From contig JAQGBZ010000332.1 in NCBI GenBank assembly GCA_034687125.1, forward strand, positions 1 to 64,000: DNA of 64,000 nucleotides, given 5' to 3'. Numbering within the stretch: position 1 is the first letter of the stretch; the number at the start of each line of letters is the position of its first letter. This document shows, piece by piece, positions 25,106 to 42,902 of the stretch. A model generated the notes under the pieces. That model saw only the letters and a program-made list of their open reading frames with translations. It was not told the origin of the DNA and made no database searches. This stretch comes from Neelides folsomi. Its lineage: Eukaryota > Arthropoda > Collembola > Neelipleona > Neelidae. Made by a program: the position numbers and the translations under genes.

Positions 25106-28100
25106 TTTAAAGTTTTTGGAATTTTTGCAAAAACAAAATGTATTGAGAAATTGAGATTGGGAGTATCAATTTTATTTTTTAACGTGATGTTTTCTCAAGG
25201 CAGACTATTCGGTGTCAAAAGCTTCAAATTAGCTTTTTGGACTTAATAACGTTGTAAAATTAGACAAATAAAGATGGTTCGATGATCCCATAAGAGCTAC
25301 GAAAGAAATAGAAAATTTGGTGAAAGAAAGAAAATCACCGTTCTTGGTTTAATTGCAATTCTTGAAATACAGTCTTAGGTAATTTAGATACATTCGAGGA
25401 AATAAATGAAGTTTTACCTTCTTTCACAATATTAATTTTAATTAAATCAATATTAAAATTATTTTAATTAAAATTCAATGCCAAACCTTTTTTTAATTAT
25501 TCCTATCTAATTTTCAATTTAGCATGATTTAGCCTTTAACTCATGTATATTATCTTACGGATGTTTGGTTTATAGATCAATAGACCAAACATCATTTTAT
25601 TTCATTTTCTAAACACTTAATATATGTTATTAAGTTTGTGAAATATTAATTTGGGTTAATGAAAATTTTTATTATCTCAGATTTCTTCTCTAACCATCCG
25701 CCGGAAATGGCTCCAAGGCAGAAGTACGAGATTTTTTAAAAGAAAACAAACAAGGATATCATGTATGTTGTACAAGTGTGTATGTATCTGTAGTTTAATT
25801 AATTAAGTTGATCCTCGATCTGGCGGAAGGCTCATAAAATGCTCGGAGTTCCACTCCAAAATTCTCCAATGTTCGGCTGTTCGGCATTGATCGTGAAATA
25901 CGAGGACGTCCTTTTGGAACGCAATTCACTTTCGGATATCTCCAACAAGATAAATACGAGTACTCGTACTATACACCTTTGTACCATTAATATATGGTAC
26001 AGCTTGCATGTACAGTATGACTCAAGTGGAGTCAAAAGTCTTTTTTAAAGTTCTCAAGTCTTGGAAAATTCTTTTTAGATAGGAAATGTTTTTATGGTCG
26101 AAATCACGTTCAATGTAGTTGGTAAGATATACTTGAGATCTTGAGAATTTAACAAATTGGGAAAGTGAGGTGAAAAAATGAAATGAATGGTTTGGTGGTT
26201 TTCTTGAGGTGTTCAATGTGGACGAAAGACAGACGCTTTGAAGCTTTAGCTTAAAGCTTAACTTGTTAAAGTTTAAATGTTAAAGTTAGTTTCCCTCTGT
26301 AAGTCAGTTTGGACGATGAATTGGAGAGAGGGATGAATGCGCGTGGTCTCCGTCTTCAATCACTTGTCAGAGCTCATTTAAGAATAAATTCCTAATTTTA
26401 GGTACGTGGGAGATTTGGTGAAGGAGAGAGATGGATCTTTACATGGACAACCACCAACGTCTTCTTTAAAAGAAATTCTTTTCCTTCAGAATGAATAGGA
26501 CGAAGGAAATTGAATCATACATAGTGGGAGGAATTGGAATCTTGTAATCCTCTTTAACTCTCTTATATCATATCATATTATATCCTATTTATTTAATAAA
26601 TTGTTATAAATAGTAAAAAATAGTAAATCAAATCTCAAGTGAAATTGAATTAAGAAAAAATCAATTAAATTACACTGATCAAATAATTTCCATTAATTTA
26701 ATTAGTAAGAGAAAGCACATTTTGATTTTCACTACTTTATCTTTGATCTCGAGATCGTTTTATAAATACTATTCTAAAATATTCAGATCCAATATGTACA
26801 ACGTATGATACTATACAATTTGATATAAGTATATGTAAATGTTGTAATAACGTACAGTTTGATTATATGATTATCGTAGTTAAAAGCTTTTTGATTGTCA
26901 ATTATGTAACTTAGAAGATCAAAGAACTGGGAGTCCTTTCATTAAGGGTCCTATGATGGTCGGACACTCACAGATTCCAAACAAAGGTGTCCCAAAGAAC
27001 AATGGGAAATATGGACTTTGTAATATTTAAAAGCAATACTTGAAATTAATTAACAATGTAAAGTAAATATAAATAATTTATAATATGGGCCATTTTCTCA
27101 TCTTCAAACTTAATTTCCAATTTATAATTATCTGAATTGGTTAAACAAAATTAATAAGGTGGAAAGATTCTGTTAATTCAATTACATTTATCATTTAATA
27201 AGATAATTTAAGCAGAATAAGTAAAAGTTGAATGTTGGGAGTAAAAACATCTTTGGCCTTTGTAGCATTTCCCAGTTTCTTCATTAACCATCGGAAAAGG
27301 ACAAAGTTGATCTTGAGACTTTGCTATTAAATCTGATCCTGAATTGTCACTATTTAAATGGGTTAAGAATGGAGTTAAATTTGTGTTTTAATGGATCACA
27401 ATTATTTCCAATCTCTTCAATCTTCTCCTTTCTTTCCATATTGGAACTCTTCAAATAAGATATAAAAATAGCGAATTAAAGTCCCTTTGAACTTTGAACA
27501 ACTTTAGTTTTGTATCGCAACGAAAAAGTTTAATGTCAATCGACCTCCATCAATCGAAATTACTTAACTCGAGCCGTACCTGTGACTTTCATAAATATTC
27601 TTCAAAAGAAGCGTAAAAATAGAATATTTTATTATTGTAGGATCCTTTCATGCGGATTAAATTCTTCTATAGCTTACTTTTAATTGTTCTACATACTATA
27701 TTCTTATTATTTTCAAGAAAAGTTCACAAAATAGGTAAAAAACCCCAACACTCACACAATTAAAAAGTTATTGCAAGGTGAGTTATTAATTATTATAGGA
27801 AATCATTATATTTTTGTATGGTATATGACTTGTAAGTGTATGATTACTTATGAAATTACACTAGACTCAATATAGGTAATATTCTAATATACATATAGTG
27901 TGAAACGTAAGCATAAGCATTGCTTAATATTTAAATTTAAACTCATCTTCGTCATGATCTTGGACAAGTCTGAAGCATTGTTATAATTTATACAATTTTT
28001 ATTGCTTACTCCATATGGAAAAACCCTAAACTATTAAAAGAAGCATAAAAATCAAAGATTCCTCATAAGTATAAGCAACATGAAAGCTTAGTTCCATTTA

Positions 28101-28184
28101 TGAAGATTTTCGAGTAAAGCCCAATAATTAAGTTTCTTTTAAGCTGTTTGTATTTTTCAATTCTTGTATTTGGATAAATCTCCC
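25106..28184. other. gene-poor intergenic region
   Basis: About 3 kb of AT-rich sequence. Blocks of slightly higher GC at 25680-25900 and 26220-26480 show no consistent open frame with splice partners. The last 100 bases probably include the promoter of the DUF4789-type gene that follows. Confidence 0.5.
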
Positions 28185-29052
28185 ATGTTTTTTAAACGAA
28201 TTTCAGTTATTATTTTTTCCTTGGGTCTTTTCTGCATTGTCAGATCAGCACACCTACACGGAAAAGATGAAGGGTCGAAGGGCAACAAATCAAAGGAAGA
28301 TCCACAGATCAAGTTATTATTTAAATAAATAAATATGTTCTTTTAAAACATATTTATTTATTTAAAGCTGTTTAAAACTATTTTTAATATTTATTTTAAA
28401 TAAACCATAACTATAATAATATTAGTTATATTTTTCTTCCACAATAATCCGTTTAATTGTAATTTACTATAGATGTCCAGCAGACAATACAGAAAGAGGG
28501 GAATACTTTCGATATGATCAACAAAGGAAAAAATGTTTTCAATTGGAAAGAAGAGAACCTTGTGGAGAAAATATGAGCTTTTACGATTTGGATGGAATTA
28601 ATGGAATTTGCGATTGTTTGCATTATGAACAAAGGACCCTCATTTTTCATCCCCAATCAAACAAATGTCATCATATTTATGATCAAGTAAATTAAATAAA
28701 ATAATAAAAGAAATTATATTTAATTAATTATACATTAATTAATTATAAATTGTAATTAAAGGGTTGTTGTAAATCTGGTGAATGGATTACGATGAATGAG
28801 AAAGGTCAACCAATGTGCGAAATGAGGAAGTGCGAGGAAAACAAGTATGTGTACAAAAATTCTTGCGTTCCAATCGGAGCTAAAGAAGATTGCGAAGGAA
28901 ATACGACAATCGGATTTGTGAAAGGATCTCGCGATCCGACTTGTGTTGGATTCGTCGTAGAAGGAGTCGCATTTAAGCCACCACAAACTCAATGTTCGCC
29001 TGGAAGTGCTTTGGCCGTTTCTGGAAAATGCGAATTACAATCACAGTTTTAA
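28185..29052 (+). CDS. secreted DUF4789-type cysteine-rich protein, copy 1
   Basis: Exons 28185-28312, 28473-28686 and 28762-29052 give 210 aa in consistent phase. The signal peptide is MFFKRISVIIFSLGLFCIV followed by RSA. The body has evenly spaced cysteines with the segments PCGENMSFYDLDGINGICDC and CKSGEWI, which resemble the arthropod DUF4789 layout (a GPC/GEW motif followed by paired cysteines). Function is unknown in the family as I know it; extracellular location is inferred from the signal peptide. It is followed about 860 bp later by a paralogue with the same three-exon plan and phases. Confidence 0.82.
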
Positions 29053-29915
29053 ATTAATTAATTAAATTAATTTAAAATTAAATTAATTCCAATATTTAAC
29101 GAATTCCTTATAGGTAAATGTAATTTATCAATGCTATCTATTATCAATTTTACACTTCATCTATCAGTGTGCATCTAAATATGATATGAATATGATACTT
29201 AATATGAATAATTTATCAAAAAAATGAATTTATTTGAACTGAACATAAAGAAAAAATAAAATTTTGAATAAATAACTTTTTCATGCTGTTCAATTCAATT
29301 CAATTCCAAATTCCATTTCAATTCATTCCATTCAATTCCTAACCTGAAAAATGAAACTTCAATTGAATGCATAAATGTATAATATCAATATCAGCGTTTC
29401 TTGACCTTAACTTTAAACATGGATAGGCCTACTTACATTTAATGTTAAAAACAATCAACATACATTTGTGCAAAAAAGAAAAGCTTTGAACATAATTATT
29501 GTAGTTGTCTTAAATCGTTCACTTGCCCATTCATTTGTATGCTAAAATTGGTTTTTCACTTTTTGAATAAACATTGCTTATTTTAAATACAAATATACGG
29601 ACCTAACCTAGGCGCTTATTATGTATTGTAAATTGTAATTCATGAAGTCAATAAATATAGATATTGGAAAGATGGCTAGAAAGAAACAGTTTATTTTAGC
29701 CAAAGATAAACAGTTTAATTGTATTTGTACTTTGTATACAAATCCCCAAATTAAAATATAAAACTTTATACAGGTCCGTTAAAAGCCTCCTGTAAACCTT
29801 TAAGAAAAAAAATCTACCAACAAGAAACATCAACATAGGATCTAAAATTTTGAATAAACAGCAAAACAATAATAATTAAACTGATAAAACCATTTTATCA
29901 GTTTAATTAAATAAA

Positions 29916-30722
29916 ATGTATTTCGAACATTTTTGTACTATTTTAATTATAAGTGGTTTTAGCATTGCTCAAGCTGTGAATATCACTAATACCAGTGTAA
30001 AAATAAGAATCGTGGAACCTCAAAAATCAAAGTAAATATTCAAAAGACCTTTTTAATCATGCAGGCTAATTATTAATTAATTACTAATATTTATTAAATA
30101 TTTTAATATACAAATTGATTGATTAGGTGCTCAACAGATAATCCGGAAAGGTATGAATTCAATCGATACGATGAAGAACGTAAAAAATGTTTTCTCGTTG
30201 GATCCCAAGGGCCATGTGGAGAAAACATGAGATTTTTCGATTTAGATGGAATTAATGGAATGTGCGATTGTAATTTGGAAGAAAGAATACTCATTTTTAA
30301 TCCACAGATGAAAAAATGCTATTTTATATTCGATCAAGTATAAATTCAAATACAAGAGTATTTAAATCCAATTCCAAATGATCGTAAAATTGTAAAATTT
30401 TTGTTTAATGATCTGTTTAATGCTTTTTTTGATTTAATAGGGATATTGCAAAACAGGCGAATGGCTCATTTTAGACAATGGAGGTCAAGGGAAGCCAATT
30501 TGCGAACAAAGGAAATGTGAAGAGAGAAAATATCCATATAAAAATTCATGTGTTCCAATTGGAGCCAAAGTCGATTGCATTGGAACAAGAAGAATTGGAT
30601 TTATGAAAGGAATTCTCAATCCGCTTTGCACAAATGTGGTGAGCAAACCAGCTCAAGCTCAATGTAATCCCGGAAGTGTTTTAGCAATTTCAGGCAAATG
30701 TGAATACATTGTAAAATTTTAA
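29916..30722 (+). CDS. secreted DUF4789-type cysteine-rich protein, copy 2
   Basis: Exons 29916-30031, 30127-30337 and 30441-30722 give 202 aa. The signal peptide is about residues 1-20 (MYFEHFCTILIISGFSIAQA), followed by an N-glycosylatable NIT/NTS stretch. The core is clearly a paralogue of the preceding gene: PCGENMRFFDLDGINGMCDC, GYCKTGEWL and CNPGSVLAISGKCE all have close partners there, and the intron positions and phases (2, then 0) are identical. This is a tandem duplication. The 3' end faces Vps34, with 260 bp between stop codons. Confidence 0.84.
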
Positions 30723-30982
30723 ATAAAATTTAAATTTATATTGTTTAAATGTTAATGTTCCAAAACAAAGATTAAATACAATTAAATACAGTTAAGTAAA
30801 TAAATACAATTAGATGATTTTTATATCAGAAAATTAAAATTAAATCCAAACGAGTAAAGTATTCTTTTATTTTAATTCACGTATTAATAGAAAATAACAT
30901 TATAATATTAACGCGATATTAACATACTAATGTACCACAATACAATAACTACAATTACTTCTTAACTTACATTAGAAAATAA

Positions 30983-36155
<5,173 letters not shown>

Positions 36156-36859
36156 CACAAATATTCTTTGATAACAATTTCTGGAAAGAAATTGATCTTC
36201 TTTGTTAGAAAAAACAAACTGGAAATATTCTAAATCTTCTAAATTAAAATCTTATTATTATTAATATTAATTAAAATATTTATTAATAACGACTTCTTGT
36301 GCTCTAATCAATTCCGTGAATCATTGGTCAAAAGGTGAGCCAAGTATTTTCACTAACTTTGCAATTCTTTATTACCTAAATTATTTGCTCTAATCCCAGA
36401 TTTTAAATAATTAAATCCCAGTTAAAGTTAAATTAAATTAAACTTTATCAACAAATATAACTGTTATATAATATAAAATTAAATAAAATTATCAAAGATT
36501 TCGCGATATTCGCAAAGTACATGACGGTTTTTAATTTCAACTACTTTATTAAGTCTTTCTTTACCCCAAACAAACGTTTCATAAGATCTTTAAGCTTCTG
36601 CCGTTGAATCTTATAAAATTAATTATTTTCATGAATCTGATGATTAAACATTCATTATAATTGCTTCAGATTACATAATATACCCTAAACATTCATCATA
36701 ATACGATTATTACATAAAATATCTTTCAATGTTTATCTCCTTAACTTTCCGCTTGGAATAAACTAACAATCAGAGTCAAAAATCTCAAATCACATTGCAG
36801 TATTTTTGTATAAAAAATAGTCATAATTTGGATAAATTCCAACAGGGATCAAATAATTA
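36156..36859. promoter_or_regulatory. shared upstream region of Vps34 and the intronless gene
   Basis: About 700 bp separate two divergent start codons. The sequence is AT-rich with no obvious TATA box or long open frame. A pyrimidine tract with CAACAG just before 36847 could be the acceptor of a leader intron for the + strand gene. Confidence 0.35.
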
Positions 36860-38761
36860 ATGGAAGTTCAACACGAGGAGTCGCGAGGTCAAGTCGACGA
36901 CCGGCGTCCCAAATCCCTCAGTTCTCTCTCCGTCTTGGCCCGTGAGCAGCTTTTGAAGGACCATTCCCCCGATGTGGCCGAACTTTTCTTCCAGCACACC
37001 CAGGAATTCATCACGAGTCAACATTCCGTCTACGAAGATGTCATTTTCAAATTCCTTGAAGGTCATTCCCCCGCTCATGAAGATTGGTCCGAACTGAGAA
37101 AAGTATCAAAATTGAATGTGAACAAAACTGAAGAGAAATCGGAGTTTGAAGGAAATGGACGGGATTCTTCTTCAACCCTCACTGGAAACTCGCTTATGAC
37201 GATTTACACTCAAGAGGCCAACGACAACGATGATGACCTCGAAGCGTACATGAAAGAGTCCGAGATGGAAAAGAAAAACCGAATTCGTTCCGATGAAGTT
37301 CCGGACCATCCGGAAGAATATCTCCGAGCCCCAGAGGAATATTATGAAATGGAAGGAGAGGAAACGTTCATTCGACCACGGACTTCCCTATACTTGTCAA
37401 AAGTCGAAGACGAGATCGAGGAAGAGAAATCCTCTGTTGATTTAACAGATGAATTTTCCACACGACCTTCGACCTTCAATTCTGAGTGTTCGGAGTTTTG
37501 GGTATATTCCCGAAATTCTCAAAACTCCCAGAAGTCTCATCACTCCCACGTTTTGTCCGTCGTGTCTAAAACCTCGCGTGGGTCAAGGAACGAAATCGTC
37601 GGAGGAGGGATGGAGCCAACAAAGACAAAATCCCAAATTGAGAGAGTCAGAAGCATTCTCGAAGGGATTCGAAACCGAACAAAGAAACCTGAGGAGAAAA
37701 AGGAAGAACCGAAATCACCAGAAGAATTAAAAACAGAAACCCCTGAAATTACAAAAGAAATTTCTAATGGTTCAATTTCTGATTCTGAATTCTCTGTGAC
37801 CTCGAAGGCTTCTACGTCGTCTCAAGACTCAAAAGCATCTAAAGCATCAAAAGCATCTGGAGCCTCAGAAGAGTCGGATAAAGTTTCAAGCCGAAATTCG
37901 GTCGATTCCATTAAATTGGAATTTTTGCAAGAAATGGTAGCAAGGTCGATTGCTCTTGACCCCGAGCTGATAGAAATCGTTGATGAAACGATGAACGATT
38001 ACGACGATGATGACGAGGAAGATAAGGAAACTGCTGTGATTGGAACAGAATCGGAAATTGAACCTGAAGTTCTCACTGAAGTTCCAACTGAAGTTCCAAC
38101 TGAAGTTCCAATTGAAGTTCCAATTGAAGTTTCAACTGAAGCTTCAACTGAAGTTTCAACTGAAGTTGAAGAAGAAGGAATTTCGGATTTCTCATTTGAA
38201 GAACTTAGCGGCTACGAGGGCGATTCCTACACTGGGACTGAAACCGAAGAGGAAACTTTGGCCATTCCAAAGGTCACTTCCCGGAAACAGAAACCGAAAG
38301 AGATCAAGAAGAAACTTCCTCTCCCGGGTCAACTTTCATATCTTGAGATGAAGAAGCGAATCAACGAACAGTTGAAGAATCGTCCTGAAATTTCCTTCAG
38401 TGGAACTTCAGCTGCATCGAAGGGAAACGGGAAATATGCTTCGTCCGTTCCATTGAGAGCTAAAAAGATCCCGGTGGCAAATCGGTCAATGGGTCAATCG
38501 TCGGTCAATCCGGGAAGGTATGTTCGGGTAGCGAGATACACAAGCCCAACACGTCCAACTTCTGCAAGAGCGACAAGTCAAGCTGGTCCGTCTGCTGCTG
38601 GTGTTGGTGGGGTCGTTGGAACGACGAGAGTGGCAAGTCCAACTCGACCTTTGAATGTCAATGGACAAGAAGGGAGTTCACAGCGGTGTGGGAATTCCAC
38701 GAGGTCTTTCCTTCCGATTCTGACAGCCAAGAACACAAACCAACCATGCATTTGGAAATGA
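36860..38761 (+). CDS. unknown intronless disordered protein, 633 aa
   Basis: A single open frame from ATG 36860 to TGA. I do not recognise it. Residues about 15-75 look foldable: an amphipathic stretch SVLAREQLLKDHSPDVAELF, then helices up to KFLEGHSP. The rest is low-complexity: an acidic middle, serine-rich segments, and a repeat at residues about 402-433 built on the unit TEVP/IEVP/STEV. The last 150 residues are basic and rich in Ser, Pro and Thr (TSPTRPTSARATS), as in microtubule- or chromatin-associated tails, but that is only a compositional hint. The lack of introns is unusual among its neighbours. It lies head to head with Vps34. Confidence 0.75.
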   Translation: MEVQHEESRGQVDDRRPKSLSSLSVLAREQLLKDHSPDVAELFFQHTQEFITSQHSVYEDVIFKFLEGHSPAHEDWSELRKVSKLNVNKTEEKSEFEGNGRDSSSTLTGNSLMTIYTQEANDNDDDLEAYMKESEMEKKNRIRSDEVPDHPEEYLRAPEEYYEMEGEETFIRPRTSLYLSKVEDEIEEEKSSVDLTDEFSTRPSTFNSECSEFWVYSRNSQNSQKSHHSHVLSVVSKTSRGSRNEIVGGGMEPTKTKSQIERVRSILEGIRNRTKKPEEKKEEPKSPEELKTETPEITKEISNGSISDSEFSVTSKASTSSQDSKASKASKASGASEESDKVSSRNSVDSIKLEFLQEMVARSIALDPELIEIVDETMNDYDDDDEEDKETAVIGTESEIEPEVLTEVPTEVPTEVPIEVPIEVSTEASTEVSTEVEEEGISDFSFEELSGYEGDSYTGTETEEETLAIPKVTSRKQKPKEIKKKLPLPGQLSYLEMKKRINEQLKNRPEISFSGTSAASKGNGKYASSVPLRAKKIPVANRSMGQSSVNPGRYVRVARYTSPTRPTSARATSQAGPSAAGVGGVVGTTRVASPTRPLNVNGQEGSSQRCGNSTRSFLPILTAKNTNQPCIWK

Positions 38762-39123
38762 TCTTTGGATTATTTCAATCTCGGTCAATTATTAAACCTT
38801 AATAATTAAAAACATTCGGAAAAATATGAATAAAGCTTCAAATACTATTTGAAATACTATTTTGATTCATTAACATTAATTTGATTAATTTTATTGATTA
38901 ATTTTATTAACTTCTATTAACTATAAATAAGTATAGTGTTATTTACTTATTATATATTTAAAATGATGATCAATTTAATTAACAATACATTAGAAGTTTG
39001 CTAAAATGAAAAGTGAGCATTTGGCATTATTTCGGAATTTGACAAGAAACAAAGAAGCGAAATTGTGAACATATTCCTAACGGCTGGCCGAATGACCCTG
39101 GCGCTCTTTCAAATCGAGCGAAA

Positions 39124-42119
39124 ATGTCAGAAAAGTCGGAAAATAGTTTTGCAAATATTACATTTTCTCCTTTTTTGCCACAAATCTCAAATGGATTTTG
39201 GCAAAAGTACTCGAAGCAGAAGTTGGACGCTGGACTCAAAGAAGCCCCGATTGAAATCTGTGGATTTTATGGAAGTAATGTCATTCCCAATTCGAGTCCA
39301 ATTCTTCAATTGGACCACGCAAGTTTTGACAGGTAAATAATTAATTATCAAATTAATTTAAACTAATACATTTAATGGATCGTTTATTTACATTTAACGG
39401 ATTGTTTATTATTTATTTATTTCGATTGTTTATTTTGAAATAGAAATCAGACTTATCACAACCTTTTAAGAATCAATGGGATCATCATCTCAAAAAATAC
39501 ATTTGAAGTCTTCCGTGATTGTGATAAAAATAAAATTCTACAAAATTATGGGAATATTGTAAAACTTTTATCTACAGACATTGGGTTGGATCAAATAGCA
39601 AATGATCCGAAACTCCTTGTCCAATTTTTTATTCTCACTTATCCGGTAATTTTAACAATCTTATATTAAAATTATTTCATTAAAAATAATCCAATTTTAA
39701 TAACGAATAAGTAATAAGTAATTCAACTTGCTCGTAATTCTTAAGAGTGTGTTAATCAAAGTCATTATATTCTAATTCATTTCAGGATTTGAAGAAACAT
39801 AAGTTTCATTATTGGTTCGCATTTCCGGCAATATTCAACTACGATTTGAAGTTGAAAACTAATTTTGAAGAACCATCAGAGGAAATCAACCATTTACTTT
39901 CAAATCTCTCAGATCAATTGACCTCTTGTCTTTCTCATGGATTTTTCATCATTTCCAACGGATCGGCCAAAGTTCTTAAAGAGATCGATTCTCTTGAGGA
40001 TCAAAATCCCACTTTTGCCTTTCTTGATCCTTCAAGTATCGAAAAGCATCCCGGTTGGGTTTTGAGAAATTTCACTGCTTTCATTGTGGCTAAACTGTAA
40101 GTTCATGAAACCTGACCTTCATCTATTGATTTTTATATAATTAAATGTTTAATAAATATTTAAAACAAAATAATAATTGACTTTATAGAAAGCTAAAATC
40201 CAATTCTGAATTGAACTTCCTCTCTATAAAACGACAAAAGAATGATTTGGTTGGGAAGTTCTTTAGAACTACAGTTCAGGTAATTTATCATTATCATTAA
40301 TAAAAATACAATTTAAATAACATTATATTTAATTTTAATTTTATAAGACAATTAGCTTTCATTAGAGTATTAGCATAGTCAAAACCACCAGTAAATGAAA
40401 TATAATGAAATCCAGTAAATCTTATTTTAATTTCAGTACAAAGATAATGACAGTTTAAAAATGGTTGGCTGGGCCAGAAGAGGAGACGGAAAACTTGGGC
40501 CATTAAGTGTAGATTTAGCTGCTTCAATGGATCCAATAAGGTTATTATTTATTGTTTAGAATTTCGTTTAAGTTAAAATTAAATATAATTAATTATATTT
40601 ATATTTAATTAAGCAAAAATTTATTTTTTTCAGGTTAGCGGATTCAGCCGTTGACTTCAATTTGAAATTAATGAAATGGCGACTCTTTCCTGAATTCGAT
40701 CTCGAGAAAATGCATGGCCTTAAATGTCTTTTACTTGGAGCTGGAACTCTTGGATGCAACGTGGCTCGTTGTTTAATGGTAATTTTTACAATAATTAATA
40801 AATTTAGTATTAACCCGAGAGGTTAATTAGAGATTAAACTTAATTATGAATTAATTAGTTAATTCAAGATTAAATAAATTTTAATTTTAAATTAGGGTTG
40901 GGGAGTTCGGAAAATCCATTTCATTGACAATGGCGTCGTGAGTTATTCCAATCTTGTCCGTCAGTCTTTGTTCACTTTCAAAGATGCCACGGATGGGAAA
41001 AAGAAAGCTGAAGCTGCTTCGGACGCATTGAAGCAAATCTTTCCTACAATGGAAACTCAATTTGATTTTTTGTCCGTTCCAATGCCCGGCCATGTCATTT
41101 CCCCTTCAAGTAGACAAACTGTGGCAGATGAATTCTCAACTCTTGTAAAAAGGGTCGAAGACGCAGATGTCATTTTCTTATTGATGGACACGAGGGAAAG
41201 TCGATGGCTGCCGACAGTTATGGGAGCTTGTTACAATAAGGTAATATTTAGAATTTAAATAATCCAATCTATTATATTCATTTTAATTAATTATCTCCAT
41301 TTTTATTAATTAAATAATTATATCCATTTTTATTAATTAGTTAATTATCTTCTTTTAATTAATTTTATTTTCCAGATTGTGATCAATGCTGCTCTTGGAT
41401 TTGACTCATATCTCGTTATGAGACATGGTCACGGTTTTGGTTGCTACTTCTGTACAGACGTCGTTGCACCAGGAGATGTAAGGGTTTAAAATTACATAAT
41501 GGTTAAATTAAATTTATAAAAGATAATTAATGGTTAAATTTTGTATTTTAGTCAACTCGAGATCGGAGCTTGGATCAACAATGCACGGTGACAAGACCCG
41601 GAGTTTCAATGATTGCTTCAGGCCTTGCTGCTGAACTTCTCACATCATTTGTTCACAATTCAAAGTGGATTTTGGATTTTTTTAATTTAATAGAATTCCA
41701 ATTGAAAATTTAGAAGTTTTAGATTAATAAATATTTTTTCTAGTTTTTAATTTTTAATTCTATTTCATTTTTGTTAAAAATTTTTTGATTTTAGCTCACT
41801 TGGAAAAACCCCTCATACGATTCGTGGGTTTATGGGAACTTGTGAGCTCATTACACCAAGTTTTGCTCCTTTTGATCGCTGCACTGCTTGTTCATCAAAA
41901 GTATGAAATTGTTCTTTTATTGTTTGATCATTTCATTTCATTTTGATAAATATGATTTTTATCGTTTGACAGGTCGTGGAGGAATTCAGACAAGAAGGAT
42001 TTTCATTTGTTGAGAAAGTTTCGAACGATCCTGGATATTTGGAAAAACTCTCTGGACTTGACGAACTCAAATGTGGAAGTGAAGGAATTGTCGAGTTGAG
42101 CGATGACGAAGATCCTTAA
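39124..42119 (+). CDS. ATG7: E1-like ubiquitin-activating enzyme ATG7
   Basis: Activates Atg8/LC3 and Atg12 for autophagosome formation. Eleven exons: 39124-39332, 39444-39645, 39786-40096, 40189-40279, 40437-40540, 40634-40778, 40896-41240, 41376-41477, 41552-41664, 41795-41900 and 41973-42119. They give 624 aa, in consistent phase. The N-terminal domain begins with the family's FSPFL...GFW and has PGWVLRN. The adenylation domain has [36 protein letters not shown] and [12 protein letters not shown]. The catalytic cysteine sits in [10 protein letters not shown] at about residue 514. The C-terminal part has IRGFMG and the zinc-type [11 protein letters not shown]. The protein is somewhat shorter than the vertebrate form (about 700). 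AATAAA lies near 42184. Confidence 0.96.
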
Positions 42120-42902
42120 ATTATCTTCCAATTTTCTACATTATTTAACTACATTACTAACTTATATTTTATTAAATTGTCATAATAAAAATTACTTTTA
42201 ATAATTTACAAAATCTACCGAGTTCTTGCATACATATCCGCAAGGATAATAAAATAGAGAGAATACATATTTTATCCGTAAAGTAGGGATTCATAATCTA
42301 TGCAGGTGTTCCCTTTAGGCCAATATTATTTTTACAAAGGGGCCAGGATTAGAAAGTGTGAAGATAAAATATATATGTTTTTATTAAAGTAAAGAAGTTT
42401 CTTCTGTCCCTCATTTCTTGAAACATTTTAAAGAAAAATGGGCCAGAAACATTTTCATATGGTCGCCTTATACCAATAACTCCCTATAGAGTATTCGCTT
42501 AGTATACCTAACGGGCCTCTATATGAAAAATGTTTTAAATTAATACTATGGAATGAAATTTAAATAATTTTATATGAAATCAATAGATTTTGACATTAAA
42601 TATGCATTTTATTCTGACTGAAAAGAAAAACATTCTAGAAGCATTAGATTCTTTATAAAGTATTAGTTGGTTCGAGTAGTACATATAATTATTAAAAGTT
42701 ATATATTTAAGTCTCTTATTTTCATACATTCATGCCCTAATTAAAATAATATTTGCCTTTAATAAATCGGCTAAAGATTTATGAACAATAATAAATATGC
42801 TAAAGAGAATATTTAAAGTTAAAATTTTGAATATTTAAGATTAATTTGAGAATCATTGTGCTTTAGAATTGAATATCAATTGAATAAAAGAACTCATAAA
42901 AC
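42120..42902. other. intergenic region between ATG7 and the Ly6-like gene
   Basis: Contains the ATG7 poly(A) signal and about 600 bp of AT-rich sequence. I see no gene. Confidence 0.5.

Noticed and set aside
36857-37078. Antisense frame over the start of the intronless gene
   Set aside because: Shadow of the sense frame. The sense strand has the longer frame and matching codon use.
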